Shown here: one piece after another, positions 1-5,954 of the stretch
Numbering within the stretch: the first letter of the stretch is position 1
How the letters are laid out: the number at the start of each line of letters is the position of its first letter
Source of the DNA: JBGPJM01 sp041485385
GTDB taxonomy: Bacteria > Planctomycetota > Phycisphaerae > Phycisphaerales > UBA1924
DNA length: 8,049 nucleotides
Direction of reading: 5' to 3'
Assembly (NCBI GenBank): GCA_041485385.1
Contig: JBGPJM010000217.1
Coordinates: 1-8,049, forward strand
Program-made: the position numbers and the translations under genes
The notes under the pieces: model-generated
What the model saw: the letters and a program-made list of their open reading frames with translations, nothing else
The model's database searches: none
What the model was told of the DNA's origin: nothing

Positions 1-105
1 GGCGTGAGCCGTGCCGGTCGACCATGCGGGCATCGGGTTCTCGGCCGCCTGAGCGGTGCCCGGAAGGGGGCGAAGGCGCAGATAAGGAGCCAGAGCGCGT
101 GGACC

Positions 106-111
106 TACCAT
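106..111 (+). promoter_or_regulatory. possible -10 element (TACCAT) for the first desaturase
   Basis: TACCAT fits the TAnnnT pattern of bacterial -10 boxes, and a similar hexamer sits just before the gene at 2650. Transcription from it would begin near 118-119, just where a foldable leader (120-210) starts. No good -35 box is visible 17 bases upstream, so the call is weak. Confidence 0.2.
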
Positions 112-119
112 TCGCCATG

Positions 120-210
120 GCGTTCCGGCACGATTGGTCGATCATCGGAGGTGATCGCTGCGTAGCAGAGGATCGGAACGCAGCGCGGGGGGCTTGCGTC
201 CGACCCCCCC
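120..210 (+). other. candidate structured leader upstream of the first desaturase
   Basis: The stretch can fold into a compact branched structure. An outer 8-bp stem pairs GCGTTCCG (120-127) with CGGAACGC (174-181). It encloses a 6-bp stem, CGATCA (139-144) with TGATCG (152-157), whose loop is TCGGAGG. Directly next to that is a 4-bp stem, CTGC (158-161) with GCAG (165-168). A second hairpin follows, pairing six G (187-192) with the C-run at 204-210. The desaturase start codon is 56 bases downstream. I do not recognise a known riboswitch family. GC-rich DNA produces such dyads by chance, so an RNA role is inference. Confidence 0.28.
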
Positions 211-257
211 TCATGTGAGTGGCCGCGCTCCGGCGCGTCCGAGTTCTGTTCACCCCC

Positions 258-263
258 GAGGTG
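258..263 (+). promoter_or_regulatory. ribosome binding site fixing the start of the first desaturase
   Basis: GAGGTG lies two bases before the ATG at 266 (its GAGG core four bases before) and favours that start over the in-frame ATG at 194. CACC (251-254) could pair with GGTG (260-263) and partly mask the site. Confidence 0.5.
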
Positions 264-265
264 CA

Positions 266-1225
266 ATGCCTGAGCTCATGGAAGAGACCCTGCAACCCAG
301 CCCCGCCGCTGTCACCGCGGCTCCGACCCCCCGCCCCGTCCGCTCCGTATCGCTCAAAACCCGCCTGATCAACCTCGCGGCGGTGGTCATTCCCTTCCTC
401 GCGCTCATCGCGGCGATCTTCCTCCTCTGGGGCGTGGCCTTCAGCTGGATCTACCTCGGCCTCCTCATGGGCATGTACGCCGTCACGGCGATCGGCATCA
501 CCGTGGGTTTCCACAGGCTTTTCACCCATCGGTCGTTCGATACGCCCCGCCCGATCGCCTTCGTCCTGGCCGCGCTGGGGTCGATGGCCGTCGAAGGCCC
601 GGTGCTCGAGTGGGTCGCCGTGCATCGGCGCCATCACCAGCACAGCGACAGCATGGAAGACCCGCACTCCCCCCACACCAAGGGTGCCGGGATCTGGGGT
701 GCGCTCCGCGGCGTGTGGCACGCCCATGTCGGGTGGATGTTCAACCGCCGCCCGGGAGATCTGGCCAGGTATGTGGGCGACCTGCGCAAGGACCCCATGA
801 TGCGGAGCGCCAGCCGCCTCTTTCCCATCTGGGTGCTCGCAGGCCTGGTTATCCCCGCCACGCTGGGCGGCCTGCTCACGCTCTCCTGGACCGGCGTGCT
901 GCTCGGCCTGATCTGGGGCGGCCTTGTCCGCATTTTTCTGGTGCACCACGTCACGTGGAGCATCAACTCGGTCTGCCACATCTGGGGCACGCGCCCGTTC
1001 GAGTGCCACGACGAGAGCCGCAACAACCCGATCTTCGGCGTCCTGGGCCTTGGCGAGGGCTGGCACAACAACCACCACGCCTTCCCGAACTCGGCCCGCC
1101 ACGGCCTGCGCTGGTGGGAGCTCGATGCCAGCTATCTGTTTATCCGGGGGCTGGCGCTGGTCGGGCTGGCGCGCAACATCCGGCTCCCCGCCCCCGAGCG
1201 TGTCGTCGCCAAGCGTCGCGCGTGA
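266..1225 (+). CDS. membrane acyl-CoA / fatty-acid desaturase (first paralog)
   Basis: This 319-residue integral membrane di-iron enzyme should insert a cis double bond, probably delta-9, into saturated acyl chains, using O2 and electrons from a separate redox partner. All histidine boxes of the acyl-CoA desaturase family are present: HRLFTH (H83, H88), HRRHH (H120, H123, H124), NSVCH (N234, H238) and HNNHH (H267, H270, H271), the last within GEGWHNNHHAFP. Hydrophobic segments lie at about 37-59, 61-82, 186-207 and 210-228, the usual four-helix layout. The N-terminus is a short Pro/Ala-rich tail. No cytochrome b5 domain is fused, and no ferredoxin or reductase is nearby. The ATG at 266 was chosen for its Shine-Dalgarno sequence and because the upstream extension from 194 is low complexity. 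A paralog follows on the same strand. The family call is secure; the regiospecificity is inferred. Confidence 0.93.
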   Translation: MPELMEETLQPSPAAVTAAPTPRPVRSVSLKTRLINLAAVVIPFLALIAAIFLLWGVAFSWIYLGLLMGMYAVTAIGITVGFHRLFTHRSFDTPRPIAFVLAALGSMAVEGPVLEWVAVHRRHHQHSDSMEDPHSPHTKGAGIWGALRGVWHAHVGWMFNRRPGDLARYVGDLRKDPMMRSASRLFPIWVLAGLVIPATLGGLLTLSWTGVLLGLIWGGLVRIFLVHHVTWSINSVCHIWGTRPFECHDESRNNPIFGVLGLGEGWHNNHHAFPNSARHGLRWWELDASYLFIRGLALVGLARNIRLPAPERVVAKRRA

Positions 1226-1301
1226 ACCGTGCCTGCGAGACGAGCCGCGCCGGACTCTGCATTCGATTTCCTATTTGTTCCGTTTTCCGCCACTCCCGGA
1301 T

Positions 1302-1325
1302 TTGCTTTGGACGAATGAGTATTAT
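1302..1325 (+). promoter_or_regulatory. AT-rich, promoter-like patch before the second desaturase
   Basis: Positions 1261-1330 are clearly richer in A and T than the rest of the window. They contain TATTAT (1320-1325), a good -10 match, and TTGCTT (1302-1307), a fair -35 match. The spacing is only 12 bases, so the two are unlikely to work as a standard pair. If TATTAT is a -10 box, the second desaturase has its own promoter and must start downstream of 1315. Confidence 0.3.
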
Positions 1326-1335
1326 CTCACACAGC

Positions 1336-1373
1336 GCACCGGATCGTGATCCGGCGCGCGACCGCGCCGGTGC
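1336..1373 (+). repeat. dyad with two mutually exclusive stems in the desaturase spacer
   Basis: CCGGATC (1339-1345) and GATCCGG (1348-1354) form a near-perfect palindrome with a 2-base centre. The overlapping GCACCGG (1336-1342) can instead pair with CCGGTGC (1367-1373). No T-run follows, so it does not look like an intrinsic terminator. It could be an operator or leader fold just downstream of the promoter-like patch. Confidence 0.3.
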
Positions 1374-1464
1374 CGCAAGGTCGATCGCGTCAGCGCAGAA
1401 AGCCCCCGTCGTTTTCGGCGTGCGGTTCCGGGTTCCCCGGCGTGTCGAAGAGTTCCCGCGCTTC

Positions 1465-2520
1465 ATGCCGCTCCTGAACCACGCCACACCCGCGGAGACT
1501 CCCGCACAGACTGCACTTGCTGGCCGCGCGCCGTCGATGTGTGCTGCGCCTCCCCCTCCCGGGGTACCCATTCCCGCGTTGCCCGTCGCGGCGCCGCCGG
1601 ACCGGGCGCCCCAGCCGCTCACTCCGGTGGAGCGACGGCTCCGCATCGTCAATCTCGCCGCCGTCACTGTCCCGGTCGCTGGCCTGGTCGCCGCGATCAT
1701 CCTCACCTGGGGACGGGCGTTCGATTGGACGCAGCTTGGCATCTTCCTGGGCATGACGTACGCCACGGCGCTGGGGATCACCGTCGGGTACCACCGCCTG
1801 TTCACGCACAGGTCCTTCCATGCCGGCGCGCCGGTGCGGTACGTCCTCGCCGTCCTGGGCTCGATGGCCGTGCAGGGGGCCGTCATCGAGTGGTGCGGCG
1901 CCCACAGGCGCCACCACCAGCACTCCGACGACGACCTCGACCCTCACTCGCCCCACAACCACGGCGGTGAATCCTGGGGTTCGGGCCTGGTGGGCACGCT
2001 TCGCGGCTTCTACCACTCCCACGTCGGGTGGCTCTTTGCGCAGCGCCTCAAAGGCATGGGCCGGTACACCCAGGACCTCCGCGAGGATCCCGTCGTTCGC
2101 GCGGTGAACCGCCAGTTTTATTGGTGGGCCCTCGCCGGGCTGGCGCTCCCCGCGCTGCTCGGCGGGCTGATCACCCTCTCTTACGCCGGGGCACTCTGGG
2201 GCTTCCTCTGGGGCGGCCTCGTCCGCATCCTCTTCGTCCACCACATCACCTGGAGCGTGAACTCCGTCTGTCACCTCTGGGGCACCCGCCCCTTCAGCGT
2301 GGGGGACCACAGCCGCAACAACGCGGTTGTCGGCTTCTTCGCGCTGGGTGAAGGCTGGCACAATAACCACCACGCCTTCCCGACCTCCGCCCGGCACGGT
2401 CTGCACTGGTGGCAGTTCGACATCAGCTATATCGTGATCCGCCTCATGTCCCTCCTCGGCCTGGCGAGGAAAGTCCGCACTCCCGACCGCGAGCGCATCG
2501 CGTCCAAGCGGCGGAACTGA
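1465..2520 (+). CDS. membrane acyl-CoA / fatty-acid desaturase (second paralog)
   Basis: This is a second di-iron desaturase (351 residues from the chosen start) with the same role as its neighbour. Boxes are HRLFTH (H110, H115), HRRHH (H147, H150, H151), NSVCH (N266, H270) and GEGWHNNHH (H299, H302, H303). By eye it matches the first paralog at about 70% of residues across the box regions, which points to gene duplication. It differs in a longer Pro/Ala-rich N-terminal tail and a few extra Gly/Ser-rich residues after DPHSPH. The start is uncertain. ATG at 1465 is preceded only by a weak AAGAG; ATG at 1537 and 1315 are in frame, but 1315 overlaps a promoter-like hexamer. The first conserved hydrophobic segment begins near 1648, so all three starts keep the full enzyme. 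It may be read with the first gene or from its own promoter. Confidence 0.9.
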   Translation: MPLLNHATPAETPAQTALAGRAPSMCAAPPPPGVPIPALPVAAPPDRAPQPLTPVERRLRIVNLAAVTVPVAGLVAAIILTWGRAFDWTQLGIFLGMTYATALGITVGYHRLFTHRSFHAGAPVRYVLAVLGSMAVQGAVIEWCGAHRRHHQHSDDDLDPHSPHNHGGESWGSGLVGTLRGFYHSHVGWLFAQRLKGMGRYTQDLREDPVVRAVNRQFYWWALAGLALPALLGGLITLSYAGALWGFLWGGLVRILFVHHITWSVNSVCHLWGTRPFSVGDHSRNNAVVGFFALGEGWHNNHHAFPTSARHGLHWWQFDISYIVIRLMSLLGLARKVRTPDRERIASKRRN

Positions 2521-2563
2521 CCGAGCGCCGGCGGGCTCGCGACCCGAGCAGGAAGACGCTCGG
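2521..2563 (+). terminator. possible hairpin terminator after the second desaturase
   Basis: CCGAGC, directly after the stop codon (2521-2526), can pair with GCTCGG (2558-2563). An inner stem, GCTCG (2535-2539) with CGAGC (2545-2549), could form inside it. Only a short T-containing stretch (ACTTTCT) follows after a few bases, so intrinsic termination is unproven. Confidence 0.25.
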
Positions 2564-2615
2564 CCCACAACTTTCTCGATCCGGACGAGCTGCCGCTCGA
2601 GCTGTACGAGTCGCC

Positions 2616-2642
2616 CTGACCTCCGGCGCCGGCGTGTACCAT
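2616..2642 (+). promoter_or_regulatory. possible promoter giving a leaderless message
   Basis: CTGACC (2616-2621) and TACCAT (2637-2642), separated by 15 bases, resemble -35 and -10 boxes. Transcription would begin near 2649-2650, at the GTG start codon of the next gene. This would explain why that gene has no Shine-Dalgarno sequence. The spacing is short, so confidence is low. Confidence 0.25.
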
Positions 2643-2649
2643 CCTCCTG

Positions 2650-3189
2650 GTGACCCGCTCATCCCCCAAGCCGCGCCCCTATCGGAAGCGCCAAGCGCTG
2701 CGGATCATGATGTGGACGAGCCTCCTGGCGTACGTGCTGGCCGGCGCGGCGTGGGTCGGCAGCCTTCGGCGCCCCTTGACCTTGTCGACACAGTACGGAG
2801 AGATCGTCTCGCTCCGCGCCGGTGTTGTCTCGTGCATGTGGATCTCGGCCGAACGCCGCGGGAACATCAGCCGGGAACTGCGACTTCCGCTGCGGCGCCA
2901 ATGGTTCCGCACGATCGCCCACGACCCGGTCTCCACGAACTGGTCCGTCAAGCTGTACTTCGTCAGCGCCGACGGCCACATGCAGATGGTCTTCCTCCCG
3001 CTCTGGATGCTGCTGATCCTCACCGGCGCCTCCGCAGCCGCGCTGCGGTTCTGGACCCACCGGATGACGCCGCCGGGACACTGCCGGCGCTGCGGCTACG
3101 ACTTGGCCGGGCTCTCCGAACGGGCCGCGTGCCCCGAATGTGGCGCGAGCCGCTCGCGCCGGGCGAGACGCCCCCGCCGTGCCGAATGA
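2650..3189 (+). CDS. two-pass membrane protein with C-terminal CGYDL zinc ribbon
   Basis: This is a 179-residue protein of unknown function. A basic N-terminus (RKR at 12-14) leads into a hydrophobic segment at about 20-40, then a roughly 70-residue polar stretch, a second hydrophobic segment at about 112-134, and a zinc ribbon. The ribbon is C145-x2-C148, GYDLAGL, then C161-x2-C164 (CPECG), and the protein ends in an Arg-rich tail. This layout, with its CRxCGYDLxGL signature, recurs in many small proteins of Phycisphaerae-type planctomycetes and has no assigned job that I know of. By topology the middle part probably lies outside the cytoplasm and the ribbon inside. The start used is GTG at 2650; ATG at 2707 is a possible alternative but would remove the basic N-terminus. 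Neither has a clear ribosome binding site. Confidence 0.75.
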   Translation: MTRSSPKPRPYRKRQALRIMMWTSLLAYVLAGAAWVGSLRRPLTLSTQYGEIVSLRAGVVSCMWISAERRGNISRELRLPLRRQWFRTIAHDPVSTNWSVKLYFVSADGHMQMVFLPLWMLLILTGASAAALRFWTHRMTPPGHCRRCGYDLAGLSERAACPECGASRSRRARRPRRAE

Positions 3190-3218
3190 CCGCATCGACG
3201 CATCGCCGCTGAAGCTCT

Positions 3219-3236
3219 TGTACGATTGGCTCGTAC
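3219..3236 (+). promoter_or_regulatory. dyad overlapping a -10-like hexamer upstream of the serine hydrolase
   Basis: GTACGA (3220-3225) and TCGTAC (3231-3236) form a perfect 6-bp inverted repeat with a 5-base spacer. The hexamer TACGAT (3221-3226) inside it fits a TAnnnT -10 box, so the dyad could be an operator covering the promoter. It lies about 70 bases before the hydrolase start codon. No clear -35 box is seen. Confidence 0.25.
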
Positions 3237-3293
3237 CCGGGCGGAACGACGCAACCGCGCCGGCCGGATTCCAAGGAACACGACAAGCAGACC

Positions 3294-3298
3294 AGGAG
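3294..3298 (+). promoter_or_regulatory. ribosome binding site of the serine hydrolase
   Basis: AGGAG lies six bases before the ATG at 3305. It fixes that start, which is immediately followed by a signal peptide, rather than the open frame running back to 3140 inside the preceding gene. Confidence 0.7.
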
Positions 3299-3304
3299 CC
3301 CGCC

Positions 3305-5767
3305 ATGCCGGTCCACAGAACCTCGACTTCGCGCCCGCCGATCGCTCTGGCGATGTTCGCCGCGGCGGTCGCCGTACCTGTCGTGCTTGGGCCGTCCGCC
3401 GTGTTCGCGCAGACGCCGGCCGCGCCCGCGGCTCCCGCCGAGCCCGCGCTGAACGATCGCCTCGCCCGCCTCAGTGAGAGGCTCGATCGCGCCCGCGTCG
3501 AGCACCACATCCCTGGGATGTCCCTGGCCATCGTGCAGGACGACAAGGTCATCTATGCCCGCGGCTTCGGCCTGCGCGATGTTGAGAAGAAGTCCCCCGC
3601 CGACGAGGGGACCAAGTACGCCATCGGCTCCTCGACCAAGGCCTTCACCAGCCTCCTGGTCGCCATGATGGTCGACGAGGGGAAGATGTCCTGGGACGAG
3701 CCCGTCCGCACCCACCTCCCCCAGTTCAAGCTGAGCGACGCCGACGCCGATGGCCAGGTGACCATCCGCGACGTGCTCAGCCACCGCACCGGCCTGGGCC
3801 GCACCGACCTGCTCTGGGCCAATGGCAGGGCCTCTCCCGACGAGATCTTCGCGGCCCTCGCTACCGCCGAGCTCAAGGACCCGTTCCGCAAGGCGTTCAA
3901 CTACAACAACATCGGCTTCCTCGCCGCCGGCCAGGCCGCCGCGAACGCCGCGGGGACCACCTGGCCCGCCCTCGTCCGCGCTCGCATCCTCGACCCCCTG
4001 GGCATGAGCGCCACCGACACTTCCATCGACGACATGCAGATGGACCCGCAGGCCAGCAAGGGCTACCTGTGGGACGAGGACAAGAACGACTTCAAGAACC
4101 TCCCCATGCGCTCGATCGCCAGCTGCGCCCCCGCCGGCGCGATCAACTCCACGGTCCTCGACATGGCCCGCTGGCTCCGCCTCCAGCTGGGCACCGGTCG
4201 GTTCGACGGCAAGCAACTCGTCAGCGAGGCCGCCCTCCGCGAGACCTGGAAGTCCAACATCGAACTGATCCCCGGCATCGGCTATGGCCTGGGCTGGATG
4301 CTCCACGACGTCAGCGGCACACCCGTTGTCGAGCACGGCGGCAACATAGACGGTTTCGCCGCCGAGGTCGCCATGCTTCCCGAGAAGCACGCCGGCTTCG
4401 TCCTGCTCACCAACGTCAGCTACACCTCCCTGGCCACCGAGGCCCAGAGCATGGTCTGGGAGACGCTCTTTCCGACCCCTCCGGACACATCGGGAGCGAT
4501 GACCGAGGACCAGCTCAAGCCCTGCACCGGCAAGTTCCGCTTCGACACTCTGGGCGTCGACGTGACGATCCTCATCAAGGAGGGCAAGCTCTGGTGCGAC
4601 GTCCCCGGCCAGACTACCTACGAGCTCAAGTGGCCCGACAAGGACGGCAAATGGGCCTTCGCCATCACCGACACGATCAAGATCAGCTTCGAGAAGACGC
4701 CCGATGGCAGGGTTCCCTCCCTGACGCTCTTCCAGGCGGGCATGGAGTTCAAGATGCCGCGCTTGAACGCCGACGGGTCGGTCGTCAAAGGTCCGGAGGA
4801 GGCCGCCCCCTTCGGTGCCGACCAGCTCCGCGACTACACCGGCACGTACCACTTCGCGCTGGCCAATCAGGATTGGCGCGTCCAGATCAAGGACGGCAAG
4901 CTCGCCATCGACGTCCCCGGCCAGACGGTCTACACCCTCAAGTGGCCCGACGCCGACGGCAAGTGGCCCTTCGCCGTCACCGACGCCATCAAGGTCAGCT
5001 TCGAGAAGGACGCGGCCGGCAAGGTCAACCAGCTCACCTGCTACCAGGCGGGGCAGACCCTCCCCATGCCCAAGACCGCTCCAGGAGATGACGGAGGCCT
5101 GCCGACCGTGGATGCGATCATGGCCAGGCGCGCCGTCCAGTCCGACCCTGCCACCGCCAAGGCGCTCGGCACCATCCGCGTCGAGGGCACGATGCGATTT
5201 GTCCAGCAGGGCGTCACCGCCAGGGTCACTTCTCTGAGCGACCCCGCCGACCGCTTCAACTTCTCGATCGATCTCGGCAGGTTCGGCGCCATCAGAATGG
5301 CCTCCGATGGGGGCGCGGTCTGGAGCGAGACCCTGGGCCAGCCGATCGACGAAGTCACCGGCGCCCGGGCCGGCGAGCTCCGGCGCGAGGCCACGTCGAT
5401 GTTCGTCAAGGATCTCCGCAAGGAGTTCCAGACCGTCGAGGTCCTCCGCAAGGACTCCCTCGACGGCAAGCCGGTGATCGTTCTACGCGCCAGGGCCGCC
5501 GACGGCAAGCGGTCCGTGACCGAATACGTCGACCCCGAGAGCGGCCTGCCGCTCAAGGAAGAATCCACGACCACCGTCCCCGGCGTCGGCTCGTTGCCCT
5601 CCAGCGCCCTCTTCGCCGACTACAAGGACTTCGAGGGCCTCAAGATCCCGACCACGGTCACGATTGAGTCCCTCGGCACCGGCAAGGCAATCATGACCAT
5701 CGAATCCGTCAAGACCCACGTCCAGGCCGGGCCCGGGGAGTTCCTGCTCAAGCCGGCCGCGAAGTGA
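3305..5767 (+). CDS. exported CubicO-type serine hydrolase with duplicated middle domain and LolA-like C-terminus
   Basis: This 820-residue protein begins with a Sec signal peptide, probably cut after VFA (residue 35), followed by a Pro/Ala linker. Residues about 45-395 form a beta-lactamase class C / penicillin-binding-like serine hydrolase. Its motifs are SxxK at S109-K112 (GSSTK), YxN at Y200-N202 (YNN) and HGG at 344-346 in place of KTG. Such enzymes act on amide or ester bonds (D-Ala peptides, esters, beta-lactams); the substrate cannot be read from sequence. Two copies of a beta-rich module follow, at residues about 402-505 and 506-591, of the kind often placed behind this hydrolase fold (DUF3471-like). 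Residues about 599-820 resemble the LolA/LolB-like lipoprotein-sorting fold found in Acidobacteria and Planctomycetes proteins. The protein is about twice as long as a plain class C enzyme (350-400 residues). It acts outside the cytoplasm and is probably a monocistronic unit. Confidence 0.88.
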   Translation: MPVHRTSTSRPPIALAMFAAAVAVPVVLGPSAVFAQTPAAPAAPAEPALNDRLARLSERLDRARVEHHIPGMSLAIVQDDKVIYARGFGLRDVEKKSPADEGTKYAIGSSTKAFTSLLVAMMVDEGKMSWDEPVRTHLPQFKLSDADADGQVTIRDVLSHRTGLGRTDLLWANGRASPDEIFAALATAELKDPFRKAFNYNNIGFLAAGQAAANAAGTTWPALVRARILDPLGMSATDTSIDDMQMDPQASKGYLWDEDKNDFKNLPMRSIASCAPAGAINSTVLDMARWLRLQLGTGRFDGKQLVSEAALRETWKSNIELIPGIGYGLGWMLHDVSGTPVVEHGGNIDGFAAEVAMLPEKHAGFVLLTNVSYTSLATEAQSMVWETLFPTPPDTSGAMTEDQLKPCTGKFRFDTLGVDVTILIKEGKLWCDVPGQTTYELKWPDKDGKWAFAITDTIKISFEKTPDGRVPSLTLFQAGMEFKMPRLNADGSVVKGPEEAAPFGADQLRDYTGTYHFALANQDWRVQIKDGKLAIDVPGQTVYTLKWPDADGKWPFAVTDAIKVSFEKDAAGKVNQLTCYQAGQTLPMPKTAPGDDGGLPTVDAIMARRAVQSDPATAKALGTIRVEGTMRFVQQGVTARVTSLSDPADRFNFSIDLGRFGAIRMASDGGAVWSETLGQPIDEVTGARAGELRREATSMFVKDLRKEFQTVEVLRKDSLDGKPVIVLRARAADGKRSVTEYVDPESGLPLKEESTTTVPGVGSLPSSALFADYKDFEGLKIPTTVTIESLGTGKAIMTIESVKTHVQAGPGEFLLKPAAK
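4508..5077 (+). repeat. intragenic tandem duplication, two copies at a 312-base period
   Basis: Copy 1 starts at 4508 (DQLKPCTG) and copy 2 at 4820 (DQLRDYTG). The core blocks 4601-4696 and 4913-5008 match at 81 of 96 bases and 25 of 32 residues, without gaps. Both contain VPGQT, LKWPD, DGKW and SFEK. The reading frame is intact, so this is a coding duplication of a roughly 104-residue module. Confidence 0.9.
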
Positions 5768-5792
5768 GGGAGGGCGGCCCTGCCGGTCCCTC
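5766..5792 (+). terminator. hairpin overlapping the hydrolase stop codon
   Basis: GAGGGA (5766-5771) pairs with TCCCTC (5787-5792), with an inner GGC/GCC pairing (5773-5775 with 5782-5784). It overlaps the TGA stop. No T-run follows, so it may be a 3'-end-stabilising or Rho-assisted structure rather than a classic terminator. Confidence 0.3.
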
Positions 5793-5844
5793 GGGTCGCG
5801 ACGTAGTTTACACCGCTGGCGGCGAGCCGATGTTCCGTCTGCCT

Positions 5845-5867
5845 CGCCCGGGAGTGATCCTCGGGCG
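5845..5867. terminator. GUGA-capped hairpin between convergent genes
   Basis: On the + strand, CGCCCG (5845-5850) pairs with CGGGCG (5862-5867). The helix continues as GGA (5851-5853) with TCC (5858-5860) around one bulged T, and is closed by a GTGA tetraloop of the stable GNRA type. It lies between the ends of two convergent genes. No T-run is present on either side. Confidence 0.33.
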
Positions 5868-5954
5868 ATGTCGGCGCGCGATCGGCAGCGCGCCGCTGAC
5901 CAGACCGGTCATGGCCAACACGTACCCGTGCTGAACGAGGCTTGGCCGGGTTTC

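Noticed and set aside
24..218. Small + strand open frame upstream of the first desaturase
   Set aside because: No ribosome binding site and low-complexity Arg/Pro/Gly-rich composition; it overlaps the foldable leader. It looks like a chance frame in GC-rich DNA.
1336..1373. Spacer dyad as an intrinsic terminator of the first desaturase
   Set aside because: No T-run follows either stem, it lies over 100 bases after the stop codon, and the T-rich stretch is upstream rather than downstream.
610..1464. Long + strand open frame running through the first desaturase and continuous with the second
   Set aside because: The part over the first gene is an off-frame reading rich in Arg, Pro and Gly with no recognisable motif. 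Only the part from about 1465 encodes a real protein.
1390..2568. 392-residue minus-strand open frame opposite the second desaturase
   Set aside because: Same third-position effect; the composition is Gly/Glu/Arg/Val-rich without motifs, while the + strand carries all histidine boxes.
3140..3304. In-frame upstream extension of the serine hydrolase
   Set aside because: It overlaps the end of the zinc-ribbon gene and would bury the signal peptide; the AGGAG before 3305 marks the real start.
3020..4852. 610-residue minus-strand open frame opposite the serine hydrolase
   Set aside because: It is a shadow created by strong third-position G/C use in the + gene. It has no domain motifs and the opposite strand has a full catalytic set and signal peptide.
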